From Syntrophomonadaceae bacterium (lineage in GTDB: Bacteria; Bacillota; Syntrophomonadia; Syntrophomonadales; Syntrophomonadaceae): 11,682 nt of DNA. This document shows, piece after piece, positions 7,240-11,682 of the stretch (the stretch's first letter is position 1; the number at the start of each line of letters is the position of its first letter). The stretch is taken from assembly GCA_028698695.1 (NCBI GenBank), contig JAQVWB010000041.1, positions 1 through 11,682 of the forward strand. The letters are read 5' to 3'. A model generated the notes under the pieces. That model was not told where the DNA came from, did no database searches, and saw only the letters and a list, made by a program, of their open reading frames with translations. The position numbers and the translations under genes were made by a program.

Positions 7240-7599
7240 TTAACTACGGGGATTAAACAATACTGCCGCCAGATATCCAAAAACAATTGCTGCAGTAATG
7301 CCTGCTGCCGCAGCTTCCACTCCTCCGCTTAAAGCTCCCAGCAAACCCCTTTGTTGCACGGCAGTTATAGTTCCCTGAGTTAATAAATGTCCAAATCCTG
7401 AAAGGGGGACAGTTGCTCCAGCTCCGGCAAAATCAACGAGGGGCTGATAAAGCCCCATACCGCTTAGAATAGCTCCCATGCTTATATAACCAACCAATAT
7501 ATGTCCTGGAGTAATACCGGGCTTAGTCAAATCCATAATTAATTGACCAATTAAACAAAATGCTCCACCGACCAAAAACGCCAAAAGCAATGAATTCAT
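7240..7599 (-). CDS. spoVAE: Stage V sporulation protein AE (SpoVAEB), membrane subunit
   Basis: This is a small integral membrane protein of the SpoVA channel that moves Ca-dipicolinate into the forespore and out at germination. At 119 aa it is of normal size. It is hydrophobic throughout, with segments near 3-23, 35-52 and 92-112. The conserved motif GAGATVPLSGFGHLL is clear. The protein resembles SpoVAC (FIVGG...GQLI, GLGLY, GAGSIVPITGF), so the two are paralogues within the operon. The ATG (7597-7599) has GGAGG about ten bases upstream. The gene begins 17 bp after spoVAD and is followed 4 bp later by spoVAEA, in the standard order. Confidence 0.92.
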   Translation of the reverse strand: MNSLLLAFLVGGAFCLIGQLIMDLTKPGITPGHILVGYISMGAILSGMGLYQPLVDFAGAGATVPLSGFGHLLTQGTITAVQQRGLLGALSGGVEAAAAGITAAIVFGYLAAVLFNPRS

Positions 7600-7616
7600 T
7601 TATCCCAAACCTCCGT

Positions 7617-8627
7617 CTAAATATTTTCCAATGCCACCGCATGCGCTATTGACGGAATTGTTTCTCCCTGAAATGAAGTAGTAGGACTCATCAAGGCACC
7701 GGTAGCTACCAGTAATAATCTATTTATTCTTCCTTCACTCATTTTCTTTAAAATGGGTCCGCATAACATGGCTGCTGAAGAGCCACATCCGCTCCCTCCG
7801 GAATTTACATCCTGGCGGTCATTGTACAATAATACCCCGCAATCACTATAATTAGGCTGTGGCAATAATCCTTCCCGAATAAAAAGCTCCTGAGCCAGAG
7901 CCATACCAACTTTACCTAAATCACCAGTTACGATCAGATCATAGTAATCGGGGCTGCGATTCAAGTCATCAAAATGAGCTTTTATAGTTTTTACAGCTGC
8001 CGGCGCCATAGCACTTCCCATATTAGCCGCATCACTCTGTCCCATATCAATAACCTGGCCGATTGTAGCGCTGGTAATACGCGGATTACCTCCCGGAACT
8101 GCTTCCAATAAAACTGCCCCGGCAGCAGTGGCAGTCCACTGTGAAGTTGCCGATTTCTGTACTCCCTGTTCAGTTGGAGTACGAAACTGTCTCTCCGCAG
8201 TATAATGATGGCTGCTCACAGCCGCCACCACGCAGGAAAAAAAACCGCCATCAACAGCCATGGCCGCTGTCAACATACTCTCGGCCATGGTTGAACAAGC
8301 TCCGTACATACCCAAAAAAGGAATACTAAGCTCGCGGGCAGCATAATTAGCAGACACAATTTGGTTTAATAAATCTCCGGAGATTAGCAGTTCAATTTCT
8401 GAAGGTTGATAATACCTTTTGCTGATTGCCTGTTTTACTGCCTCTTTTAACATTTTGCTTTCTGCCTTTTCCCAGGTTTGTTCATCATACAGATAATCAT
8501 GCAAAACCTGGTCAAAATCTTCCCCCCAGGGCCCCTCTCCTTCTTTAGGTCCTACCAACGATGCCCAGCTGGAAATTAAAGGCGGCGAGGCAAAAACTAT
8601 AGTTTGCCGGCCCTGTTTTTTGCTCAT
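7617..8627 (-). CDS. spoVAD: Stage V sporulation protein AD, dipicolinate-binding (thiolase fold)
   Basis: SpoVAD is the thiolase-fold protein known to bind dipicolinic acid and present it to the SpoVA membrane channel. At 336 aa the length matches the Bacillus protein. The N-terminus (TIVFASPPLISSWASLVGPKEGEGP, opening near residue 9) is family-typical. The nucleophile-elbow-like MYGACSTMAE places Cys111 where thiolases have their active Cys; further motifs are HHYTAERQFRTP and SGGSGCGSSA. No signal peptide or strong membrane helix is present, consistent with a peripheral protein. ATG 8625-8627 lies 11 bp after spoVAC, with an AGGGGG-type site upstream. It sits between spoVAC and spoVAE as in all spoVA operons. 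Confidence 0.95.
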   Translation of the reverse strand: MSKKQGRQTIVFASPPLISSWASLVGPKEGEGPWGEDFDQVLHDYLYDEQTWEKAESKMLKEAVKQAISKRYYQPSEIELLISGDLLNQIVSANYAARELSIPFLGMYGACSTMAESMLTAAMAVDGGFFSCVVAAVSSHHYTAERQFRTPTEQGVQKSATSQWTATAAGAVLLEAVPGGNPRITSATIGQVIDMGQSDAANMGSAMAPAAVKTIKAHFDDLNRSPDYYDLIVTGDLGKVGMALAQELFIREGLLPQPNYSDCGVLLYNDRQDVNSGGSGCGSSAAMLCGPILKKMSEGRINRLLLVATGALMSPTTSFQGETIPSIAHAVALENI

Positions 8628-8638
8628 TTCCGCGCCCC

Positions 8639-9103
8639 CTACTTCGTGAATAATATGTTCAAAAGCCCAATAAACACGGCTATAGTAAAACCAAATACCA
8701 ATGTAGGTCCGGCTACACTAAATATTCTGGCTCCCACACCAAATATGTAACCTTCACGTTTAAACTCCATAGCCGAGGCAACAATGGCATTAGCAAATCC
8801 AGTGATAGGAACAATGGAGCCGGCTCCGGCATATTTGCCCAATTCATCATATAAACCCAGTCCGGTAAACAAGGCAGCTAAAAATATCAGAATAACTGAA
8901 GCTCCTGAACCGGCATCAGTTTGATTCCAACCATTACTCATCAGAAAATTAATTATTAGCTGCCCAAAAACACAAATCAATCCACCCACGATAAAAGCCC
9001 ATATGCAATTTTTAATTACCGGCGGTTTAGGTTCTATCTTTTTAATTAATTGATTGTACTCATCAATCTCAGCCTGTTTAAGCCGCTCCGATAGACTATC
9101 CAC
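8639..9103 (-). CDS. spoVAC: Stage V sporulation protein AC, membrane channel subunit
   Basis: This is a membrane subunit of the SpoVA complex; the Bacillus homologue behaves as a mechanosensitive channel that releases Ca-dipicolinate. The protein is 154 aa. It has a charged cytoplasmic N-terminus (1-32) and hydrophobic segments near 33-54, 68-84, 99-110 and 128-151. The conserved block GLGLYDELGKYAGAGSI followed by VPITGF is present. It starts with GTG (9101-9103), and GGAGGGG lies about 6-8 bases upstream. It is the first spoVA gene here; the Bacillus operon has spoVAA and spoVAB before it, and these are absent at this position. I could not find a convincing sigma-G promoter directly upstream. 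Expression may therefore come from the dodecin promoter at 9640-9669 or a divergent one. Confidence 0.94.
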   Translation of the reverse strand: MDSLSERLKQAEIDEYNQLIKKIEPKPPVIKNCIWAFIVGGLICVFGQLIINFLMSNGWNQTDAGSGASVILIFLAALFTGLGLYDELGKYAGAGSIVPITGFANAIVASAMEFKREGYIFGVGARIFSVAGPTLVFGFTIAVFIGLLNILFTK

Positions 9104-9130
9104 CTAATTCCCCTCCAATAGTAAATTAAA

Positions 9131-9174
9131 GAGTCTGAGTCACGGGGATAGGACTCACCCCTTTGGGATGAGTC
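9131..9174 (-). promoter_or_regulatory. Possible leader structure upstream of spoVAC with alternative stems
   Basis: GACTC at 9152-9156 can pair with GAGTC at 9131-9135, 9137-9141 or 9170-9174. The best stem is GACTCACCC (9152-9160) with GGGATGAGTC (9165-9174), 9 bp with one bulge and a 4-base loop. These pairings exclude one another. The region would lie in the mRNA only if transcription reads through from dodecin. No U-run follows, so it is not a plain terminator. A regulatory role is speculative. Confidence 0.25.
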
Positions 9175-9187
9175 GAAAAAACCGTCC

Positions 9188-9389
9188 GAGACTGCTGAAA
9201 AAGTGCTCTTTTGTGTGTCATTCTAAGCGATAGCGAAGCAACTTTAATCACACCCGAAAGGGTGTATCAGTAGTCCCTTAGGGGGAATCTCGTTAGAGCG
9301 GAAGGCCCAATATTACGGACTTCCAAAAGAGATCCTTCGTCGCTTGCAGCTCCTCAGGATGACATTTATGATATTTTTTCAGTAGTCTC
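9188..9389. repeat. MITE-like dispersed repeat with terminal inverted repeats
   Basis: The ends GAGACTGCTGAAAAA (9188-9202) and TTTTTCAGTAGTCTC (9375-9389) are inverted repeats matching at 14 of 15 positions. The core TCAGTAGTC recurs internally at 9268-9276, so the unit may be composite. Inside are a stem ACACCC-GAAA-GGGTGT (9250-9265) with a GNRA-type tetraloop, and sequence of the GTCATTCT...AGCGAAGC / GGATCC...TCAGGATGACA kind often seen as dispersed palindromic repeats in bacterial genomes. No transposase is encoded. Bases 9321-9389 recur inverted at 9817-9885. Confidence 0.65.
9321..9371. repeat. Left arm of a perfect 51-bp inverted repeat flanking dodecin
   Basis: Identical, in reverse complement, to 9835-9885 over 51 bases. 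Similarity continues to base 9389 (22 of 27 further aligned positions when counted from the ATAAATG end), so the homologous unit is 69 bp. The arms enclose 463 bp that hold the dodecin gene and its promoter. Confidence 0.93.
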
Positions 9390-9412
9390 AAACCTTCCCC
9401 ATGAATTACCCT

Positions 9413-9607
9413 TTAATCTAAATAAGCAATTTTTATATTGGCCTTGTATTCAACAATTTTGTTTTCAGAACAATCAGCCGTCCAGTTATATACTTCTACC
9501 CCGGTGATATTACGCATGGTTCGGGAAGCTTCCGTAACAGCATTTTCAATAGCGTCCTGCCAACCTTTGCGGGACTCTCCGACTAATTCAGCTACTTTAA
9601 CCTGCAA
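9413..9607 (-). CDS. Dodecin family protein, variant without the canonical flavin-stacking Trp
   Basis: Dodecins are small dodecameric proteins that store flavins or related aromatic ligands. The 64-aa product has the family layout: beta strand QVKVAELVGES (2-12), helix WQDAIENAVTEASRTMRNI (16-34) and the beta hairpin GVEVYNWTADCSENKIVEYKAN, then KIAYLD. I chose the TTG at 9605-9607: GGAGG lies 8 bases upstream, whereas the TTG at 9611-9613 is only 2 bases from it. In Halobacterium and Thermus dodecins a Trp precedes the FEV/AEV strand and stacks on flavin. Here that position is Gly36, and Trp42 lies further on. Ligand binding therefore cannot be assumed. The gene lies between sigF and spoVAC and has a sigma-G-like promoter, which suggests forespore expression. 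Confidence 0.88.
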   Translation of the reverse strand: MQVKVAELVGESRKGWQDAIENAVTEASRTMRNITGVEVYNWTADCSENKIVEYKANIKIAYLD

Positions 9608-9639
9608 GTTCAATTCCTCCTTTGTATTTTGTTCATATT

Positions 9640-9669
9640 TATAATGCCAAAATTAACTTTTTTTATTCA
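9640..9669 (-). promoter_or_regulatory. Sigma-G-type (forespore) promoter upstream of dodecin
   Basis: On the - strand TGAATA (9669-9664) is followed after exactly 17 bases by CATTATA (9646-9640). The Bacillus sigma-G consensus is TGAATA, 17-18 bases, CATACTA (CATWHTA), so both elements and the spacing fit. Transcription would begin about 7 bases further on, near 9633, leaving a short leader with an AAAGGAGG site before the TTG start. Sigma-F promoters share the -35 element but have a different -10 (GGNRANANT-like), which is not seen here. Confidence 0.7.
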
Positions 9670-9681
9670 TTTTTTAAATAG

Positions 9682-9710
9682 ACGCAGATTACGCGGATTT
9701 ACGCAGATTT
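9682..9710. repeat. Three tandem near-decamers ACGCAGATT / ACGCGGATTT / ACGCAGATTT
   Basis: Units at 9682-9690, 9691-9700 and 9701-9710 differ by one internal base (A or G) and by one base of length. They are spaced by about one helical turn and end 12 bases upstream of the -35 element of the dodecin promoter. They could be a phased protein-binding array. Very similar strings also occur as dispersed repeats in many bacterial genomes, so position may be chance. Confidence 0.6.
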
Positions 9711-9816
9711 TTATTAATTAATTTGGCGGCAGGATATTTATGGTGAGTGCGGTTTTTTGCTGCGGAAGACTTGTCATGATTATATCTGTGTTTGATTAGA
9801 ATCAAAAGAACTGCCC

Positions 9817-9885
9817 GAGACCAAGGAAAAAGTCTCATAAATGTCATCCTGAGGAGCTGCAAGCGACGAAGGATCTCTTTTGGAA
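9817..9885. repeat. Right, partial inverted copy of the dispersed repeat
   Basis: Reverse complement of 9321-9389 with 64 of 69 positions identical and a perfect 51-bp core (9835-9885). The mismatches all lie in the outer part (9817-9834), where the terminal-repeat-like GAGAC and AAAAA are kept. The other half of the longer left element (9188-9320) is not present here. Confidence 0.88.
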
Positions 9886-9926
9886 TAGAGCAACACCACC
9901 CCAAATGGGATTTCTATGAGAAAAGC

Positions 9927-9954
9927 AAAAAACGTTCCCTCATTTGAGAACGTT
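9927..9954 (-). terminator. Rho-independent terminator of the spoIIA operon
   Basis: AACGTT (9931-9936) pairs with AACGTT (9949-9954), and CTC (9939-9941) with GAG (9946-9948). This leaves a 2-base bulge and an ATTT loop. Read on the - strand, the stem is followed by a T-rich stretch (TTTTGCTTTT, from the complement of 9921-9930). It lies 34-57 bases after the sigF stop. Confidence 0.75.
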
Positions 9955-9987
9955 CATTTTACTTTTTCCCCTGCCATATAAATTAGT

Positions 9988-10716
9988 TTATATTAATACT
10001 TCCTTTAATTTATGTATGGCGGCCTTTTCAATCCTGGAAATTTGCACCTGAGAAACTCCCAGATCATCTGCTATTTTAGTCTGCGTTTCTTCTTTGAAAT
10101 AGCGGCGTAAGATAACTTGCCTTTCCCGATCATTAAGTTTTGCCAAAGCTTCACGCAAGGCTAAATGTTCCAAAATTAAAGCCCCTGAATCATCTGAAGC
10201 TATCCTATCCAAAAGAGAAAGCTGGGTTTTTTCATCAGTGGGAATCAGGTCATGAATATAAGCTGGCGCCTGGCAAGCTTCCATGGCCATTACTACGTCT
10301 TCCCGATCTACTTCCAGACAGGCTGCTATTTCCCCCACGTTAGGTTCCCGTCCCAGATCACCTCTGAGTTTATCCTGAGCCCATCTTATACGGGAAAACA
10401 ATTCTTTATGACCTCTTTGTACTTTTATTATGCCATCGTCGCGTAAAAACTTCTTTATTTCACCTATTATCATGGGAACCGCATAGGTTGAAAAGCGTAC
10501 ATTAAAGCTAAAATCAAATTTATCTATGGCTTTGAGCAAACCAATAGATCCCACCTGGAAAAGATCATCATAATCATAAGAAGTGCTTTTAAAACGCTCC
10601 AATACCATATAAATAAGACCAACATTAGCTTCATATATTCGGGATTTCGCCTCGTCGTCGCCCTGCTGCGCGCGGATTAATAATTGTTCGTTATCCTGAT
10701 AACTGGAAAAGGTCAT
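9988..10716 (-). CDS. sigF: RNA polymerase sigma-F factor, forespore-specific (SpoIIAC)
   Basis: This is the first compartment-specific sigma factor of the forespore, held inactive by SpoIIAB until septation. The 242 aa carry sigma-70 region 2 (YDYDDLFQVGSIGLL, 47-61; KFDFSFNVRFSTYAVPMI, 66-83, core binding and -10 recognition), region 3 (about 103-150, GREPNVGEIAACL) and region 4 (LNDRERQVILRRY, 194-206; helix-turn-helix TKIADDLGVSQVQISRIEKAA, from 213). It is slightly shorter than the 255-aa Bacillus protein, mainly at the N-terminus. The ATG at 10714-10716 has AAGGAGGAGG just upstream and begins 14 bp after spoIIAB. A terminator follows. Placement before spoVA matches the Bacillus arrangement. 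Confidence 0.95.
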   Translation of the reverse strand: MTFSSYQDNEQLLIRAQQGDDEAKSRIYEANVGLIYMVLERFKSTSYDYDDLFQVGSIGLLKAIDKFDFSFNVRFSTYAVPMIIGEIKKFLRDDGIIKVQRGHKELFSRIRWAQDKLRGDLGREPNVGEIAACLEVDREDVVMAMEACQAPAYIHDLIPTDEKTQLSLLDRIASDDSGALILEHLALREALAKLNDRERQVILRRYFKEETQTKIADDLGVSQVQISRIEKAAIHKLKEVLI

Positions 10717-10730
10717 AACTACCTCCTCCT

Positions 10731-11180
10731 TCAGGCGAGAACTGATTCATCACGAACATGGAAACGGCGTCTTAGCCTGACGCTTGTCCCTTCTCCGGGC
10801 TGACTTAATACTTCCATTTCATCCATAAATGAACGCATAAAAGTAAATCCCATCCCCATGCGACCCGGTTCACTGGAATAAGCAGGTTCCAGCGCTTGTT
10901 CAAGGTTGGATATTCCCTTGCCATAATCCTTAATAATTATTTCCAGAGTATCATGGTCCATAATGGTGACCATAATCTCAACTTTTTCCCCGGGACGGTT
11001 GTCATAACCATGAATGATACTGTTGGAAACCGCCTCAGATACCACTAATCTGATTTCTTCAATATCCTCCAGAGTACATTCGATTTGAGCAGCAAATGCT
11101 CCCACACAGGCTCGTGCAAAGGCCACATTTTCGGGTAGACTCTGAAATTCAAATTTTACAAAATTGGTTACATTCATCAT
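10731..11180 (-). CDS. spoIIAB: Anti-sigma-F factor and serine kinase SpoIIAB
   Basis: SpoIIAB binds sigma-F and blocks it, and also phosphorylates SpoIIAA on serine using ATP. It is a GHKL-fold kinase of 149 aa. The N box is EAVSNSIIHGY (49-59, Glu49 and Asn53), the G1 box DYGKGI (85-90) and the G2 box GMGFTFM (109-115), all intact. It begins with two consecutive ATGs (11178-11180 and 11175-11177). A strong Shine-Dalgarno, GGAGGTGA, is present but lies about 21 bases upstream, and the interval is a perfect hairpin (see the separate entry). Either ATG is possible. The gene lies 27 bp after spoIIAA and 14 bp before sigF. Confidence 0.95.
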   Translation of the reverse strand: MMNVTNFVKFEFQSLPENVAFARACVGAFAAQIECTLEDIEEIRLVVSEAVSNSIIHGYDNRPGEKVEIMVTIMDHDTLEIIIKDYGKGISNLEQALEPAYSSEPGRMGMGFTFMRSFMDEMEVLSQPGEGTSVRLRRRFHVRDESVLA

Positions 11181-11183
11181 GTT

Positions 11184-11207
11184 CCAGCTAAAAGCTGGTC
11201 ACCTCCC
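11184..11207 (-). promoter_or_regulatory. Hairpin inserted between Shine-Dalgarno and start codon of spoIIAB
   Basis: On the - strand the order is TAG stop of spoIIAA fused to GGGGAGGTGA (about 11208-11199), then CCAGCT-TTT-AGCTGG (11198-11184), then AAC and ATG ATG. The stem is 6 bp, perfect, with a 3-base loop. Without folding, GGAGG lies 21 bases from the ATG, too far for normal initiation. Removing the 15-base hairpin leaves 6 bases, close to ideal. No alternative ATG, GTG or TTG lies at a normal distance in frame. Confidence 0.7.
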
Positions 11208-11558
11208 CTAGATATTAGTAATATCCTGTTCACTATTATACATAGGCACCAGCTTATTAACCCCCGAAAAATGCAAAATCTTATCTACCGGGGGATGAGC
11301 ACCAACAATATATATTTTCCCTTTTAATGCTTTTACCTTTTTGTATCGTCCTATAATTACTCCTAATCCGGAACTATCAATAAATGATACCTTTTCCAGA
11401 TTTAGAATTAGATTGCGCGCCCCCCGTTTTTCAAGTCGCGTATCAATCTCTTCTCTCAGGTAGTCTGCCAGCAGCATATCAAGTTCACCGCCTATACGAA
11501 CAACTAGTGTATTTCCCACCTGCCTTAACTCTACGTCCACCTGAATATCCCCTTCCAT
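11208..11558 (-). CDS. spoIIAA: Anti-sigma-F factor antagonist SpoIIAA (STAS domain)
   Basis: SpoIIAA frees sigma-F by binding SpoIIAB when dephosphorylated (by SpoIIE). It is a single STAS domain of 116 aa: GGELDM (23-28), NLEKVSFIDSSGLGVIIGRY (53-72) and GVNKLVPMY near the end. The second Ser of DSSG (Ser63) corresponds to Bacillus Ser58, the residue SpoIIAB phosphorylates. I kept the ATG at 11556-11558, although its upstream sequence has only a weak AAGTGAG site. The GTG at 11538-11540 (codon 7) has GAAGGGGA about 7 bases upstream and would give a 110-aa protein also compatible with the family. First gene of the spoIIA operon. Confidence 0.94.
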   Translation of the reverse strand: MEGDIQVDVELRQVGNTLVVRIGGELDMLLADYLREEIDTRLEKRGARNLILNLEKVSFIDSSGLGVIIGRYKKVKALKGKIYIVGAHPPVDKILHFSGVNKLVPMYNSEQDITNI

Positions 11559-11682
11559 CAGTTAGCTCACTTAAAGGTTTCTACACTGACGGCAATATTC
11601 CCTTCCACAAAATTCCATTTATAACAGATAAGTTTCGGCAAACATTTTCACTAAATGTCTAAATATTCCGCAACGATCAACA
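11559..11682 (-). promoter_or_regulatory. Upstream region of spoIIA with a 0A-box-like site
   Basis: On the - strand TGCCGAA (11640-11634) matches the Spo0A box TGNCGAA at every fixed position, 76 bases before the spoIIAA ATG. spoIIA in Bacillus is driven by sigma-H and activated by Spo0A. A weak sigma-H-like pair lies downstream: AAGGGAATA (11604-11596), 11 bases, GTAGAAACC (11584-11576). Its -10 element matches poorly. The promoter assignment is therefore tentative; the 0A box is a 7-base match and could be chance. Confidence 0.35.

Larger units (their letters stand above)
9104..9412. other. Intergenic region spoVAC-dodecin, filled by a repeat element
   Basis: No gene is visible in these 309 bases. 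Most of it (9188-9389) is the MITE-like repeat described separately. The spoVAC-proximal 9131-9174 holds several GAGTC/GACTC words that can form alternative hairpins. I see no strong terminator after dodecin and no clear promoter for spoVAC. Confidence 0.6.
9608..9987. other. Intergenic region dodecin-sigF
   Basis: No gene is supported in these 380 bases. From right to left it contains the spoIIA terminator (9931-9954), the partial inverted repeat copy (9817-9885), about 100 bases with no recognisable content (9711-9816), three tandem decamers (9682-9710), the sigma-G-type promoter (9640-9669) and the dodecin ribosome-binding site (about 9615-9620). Confidence 0.7.

Noticed and set aside
7236..7286. 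Longer N-terminus for spoVAEA starting at a TTG at 7286
   Set aside because: No Shine-Dalgarno, it lies within spoVAE coding sequence, and the family begins near the TDGD motif.
9250..9265. GNRA-capped stem as an independent small RNA
   Set aside because: It lies inside the repeat element, has no promoter or terminator of its own, and is short enough to be part of the repeat's palindromic nature.
9188..9389. CRISPR array or insertion sequence
   Set aside because: There are no regular spacers and no transposase frame; the repeats are inverted and dispersed rather than tandem.
9689..9904. Open frame of 71 codons on the - strand (ILRRLQLLRMT-like)
   Set aside because: It is read through the dispersed repeat and the decamers, has no ribosome-binding site, and is the kind of spurious protein often called from this repeat family.

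Overview
The window comes from a spore-forming, low-to-moderate-GC Firmicute, most likely an anaerobic member of the Clostridia. It could be a Syntrophomonas- or Peptococcaceae-like lineage, but that placement is inference. The evidence is a complete spoIIA operon next to a spoVA operon, as in Bacillus, combined with an oxygen-sensitive type of acyl-CoA dehydratase activase (BadF/HgdC family) and its COG3580/COG3581 partners. Ribosome-binding sites are strong and GGAGG-type. Several genes start with TTG or GTG. TGA is a genuine stop codon here (spoVAF and spoIIAB end with it).

Left part, + strand (1-2103): the end of an ABC importer operon, in the order permease, lipoprotein substrate-binding protein, ATPase. 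The binding protein belongs to the NMT1/ThiY family, which takes up thiamine-pyrimidine-type precursors. The permease carries an in-frame TGA exactly where the family has a conserved Trp, so it is called a pseudogene (or a sequencing error). The ATPase runs tail to tail into the next operon with an 8-bp overlap, and both stop codons lie in the loop of one shared hairpin.

Middle and right part, - strand (read right to left). From 11558 to 9988 is spoIIAA-spoIIAB-sigF, the anti-anti-sigma factor, anti-sigma factor and forespore sigma factor module, closed by a terminator hairpin at 9931-9954. Next is a small dodecin gene with a near-textbook sigma-G promoter (TGAATA-N17-CATTATA). It sits between two inverted copies of a dispersed repeat, which share a perfect 51-bp core. 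Then comes spoVAC-spoVAD-spoVAE-spoVAEA-spoVAF, the Ca-dipicolinate transport and germination genes. spoVAA and spoVAB of the Bacillus arrangement are missing from this position. The operon continues without a gap, by a 4-bp ATGA overlap, into a COG3580 (DUF2229) gene, a COG3581 gene and a BadF/HgdC-type ATPase gene.

Taken together, sigma-F is made and controlled by the spoIIA operon and leads to sigma-G activity in the forespore. Sigma-G plausibly transcribes dodecin, and perhaps spoVA by read-through. The tight coupling of a three-gene redox activase system to the end of spoVA is the most unusual arrangement here. It raises the possibility that a radical or low-potential activase system is made in the forespore or during germination. 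Other sequence-level oddities are a hairpin lying exactly between the Shine-Dalgarno and the start codon of spoIIAB, and a dodecin that lacks the canonical flavin-stacking Trp.
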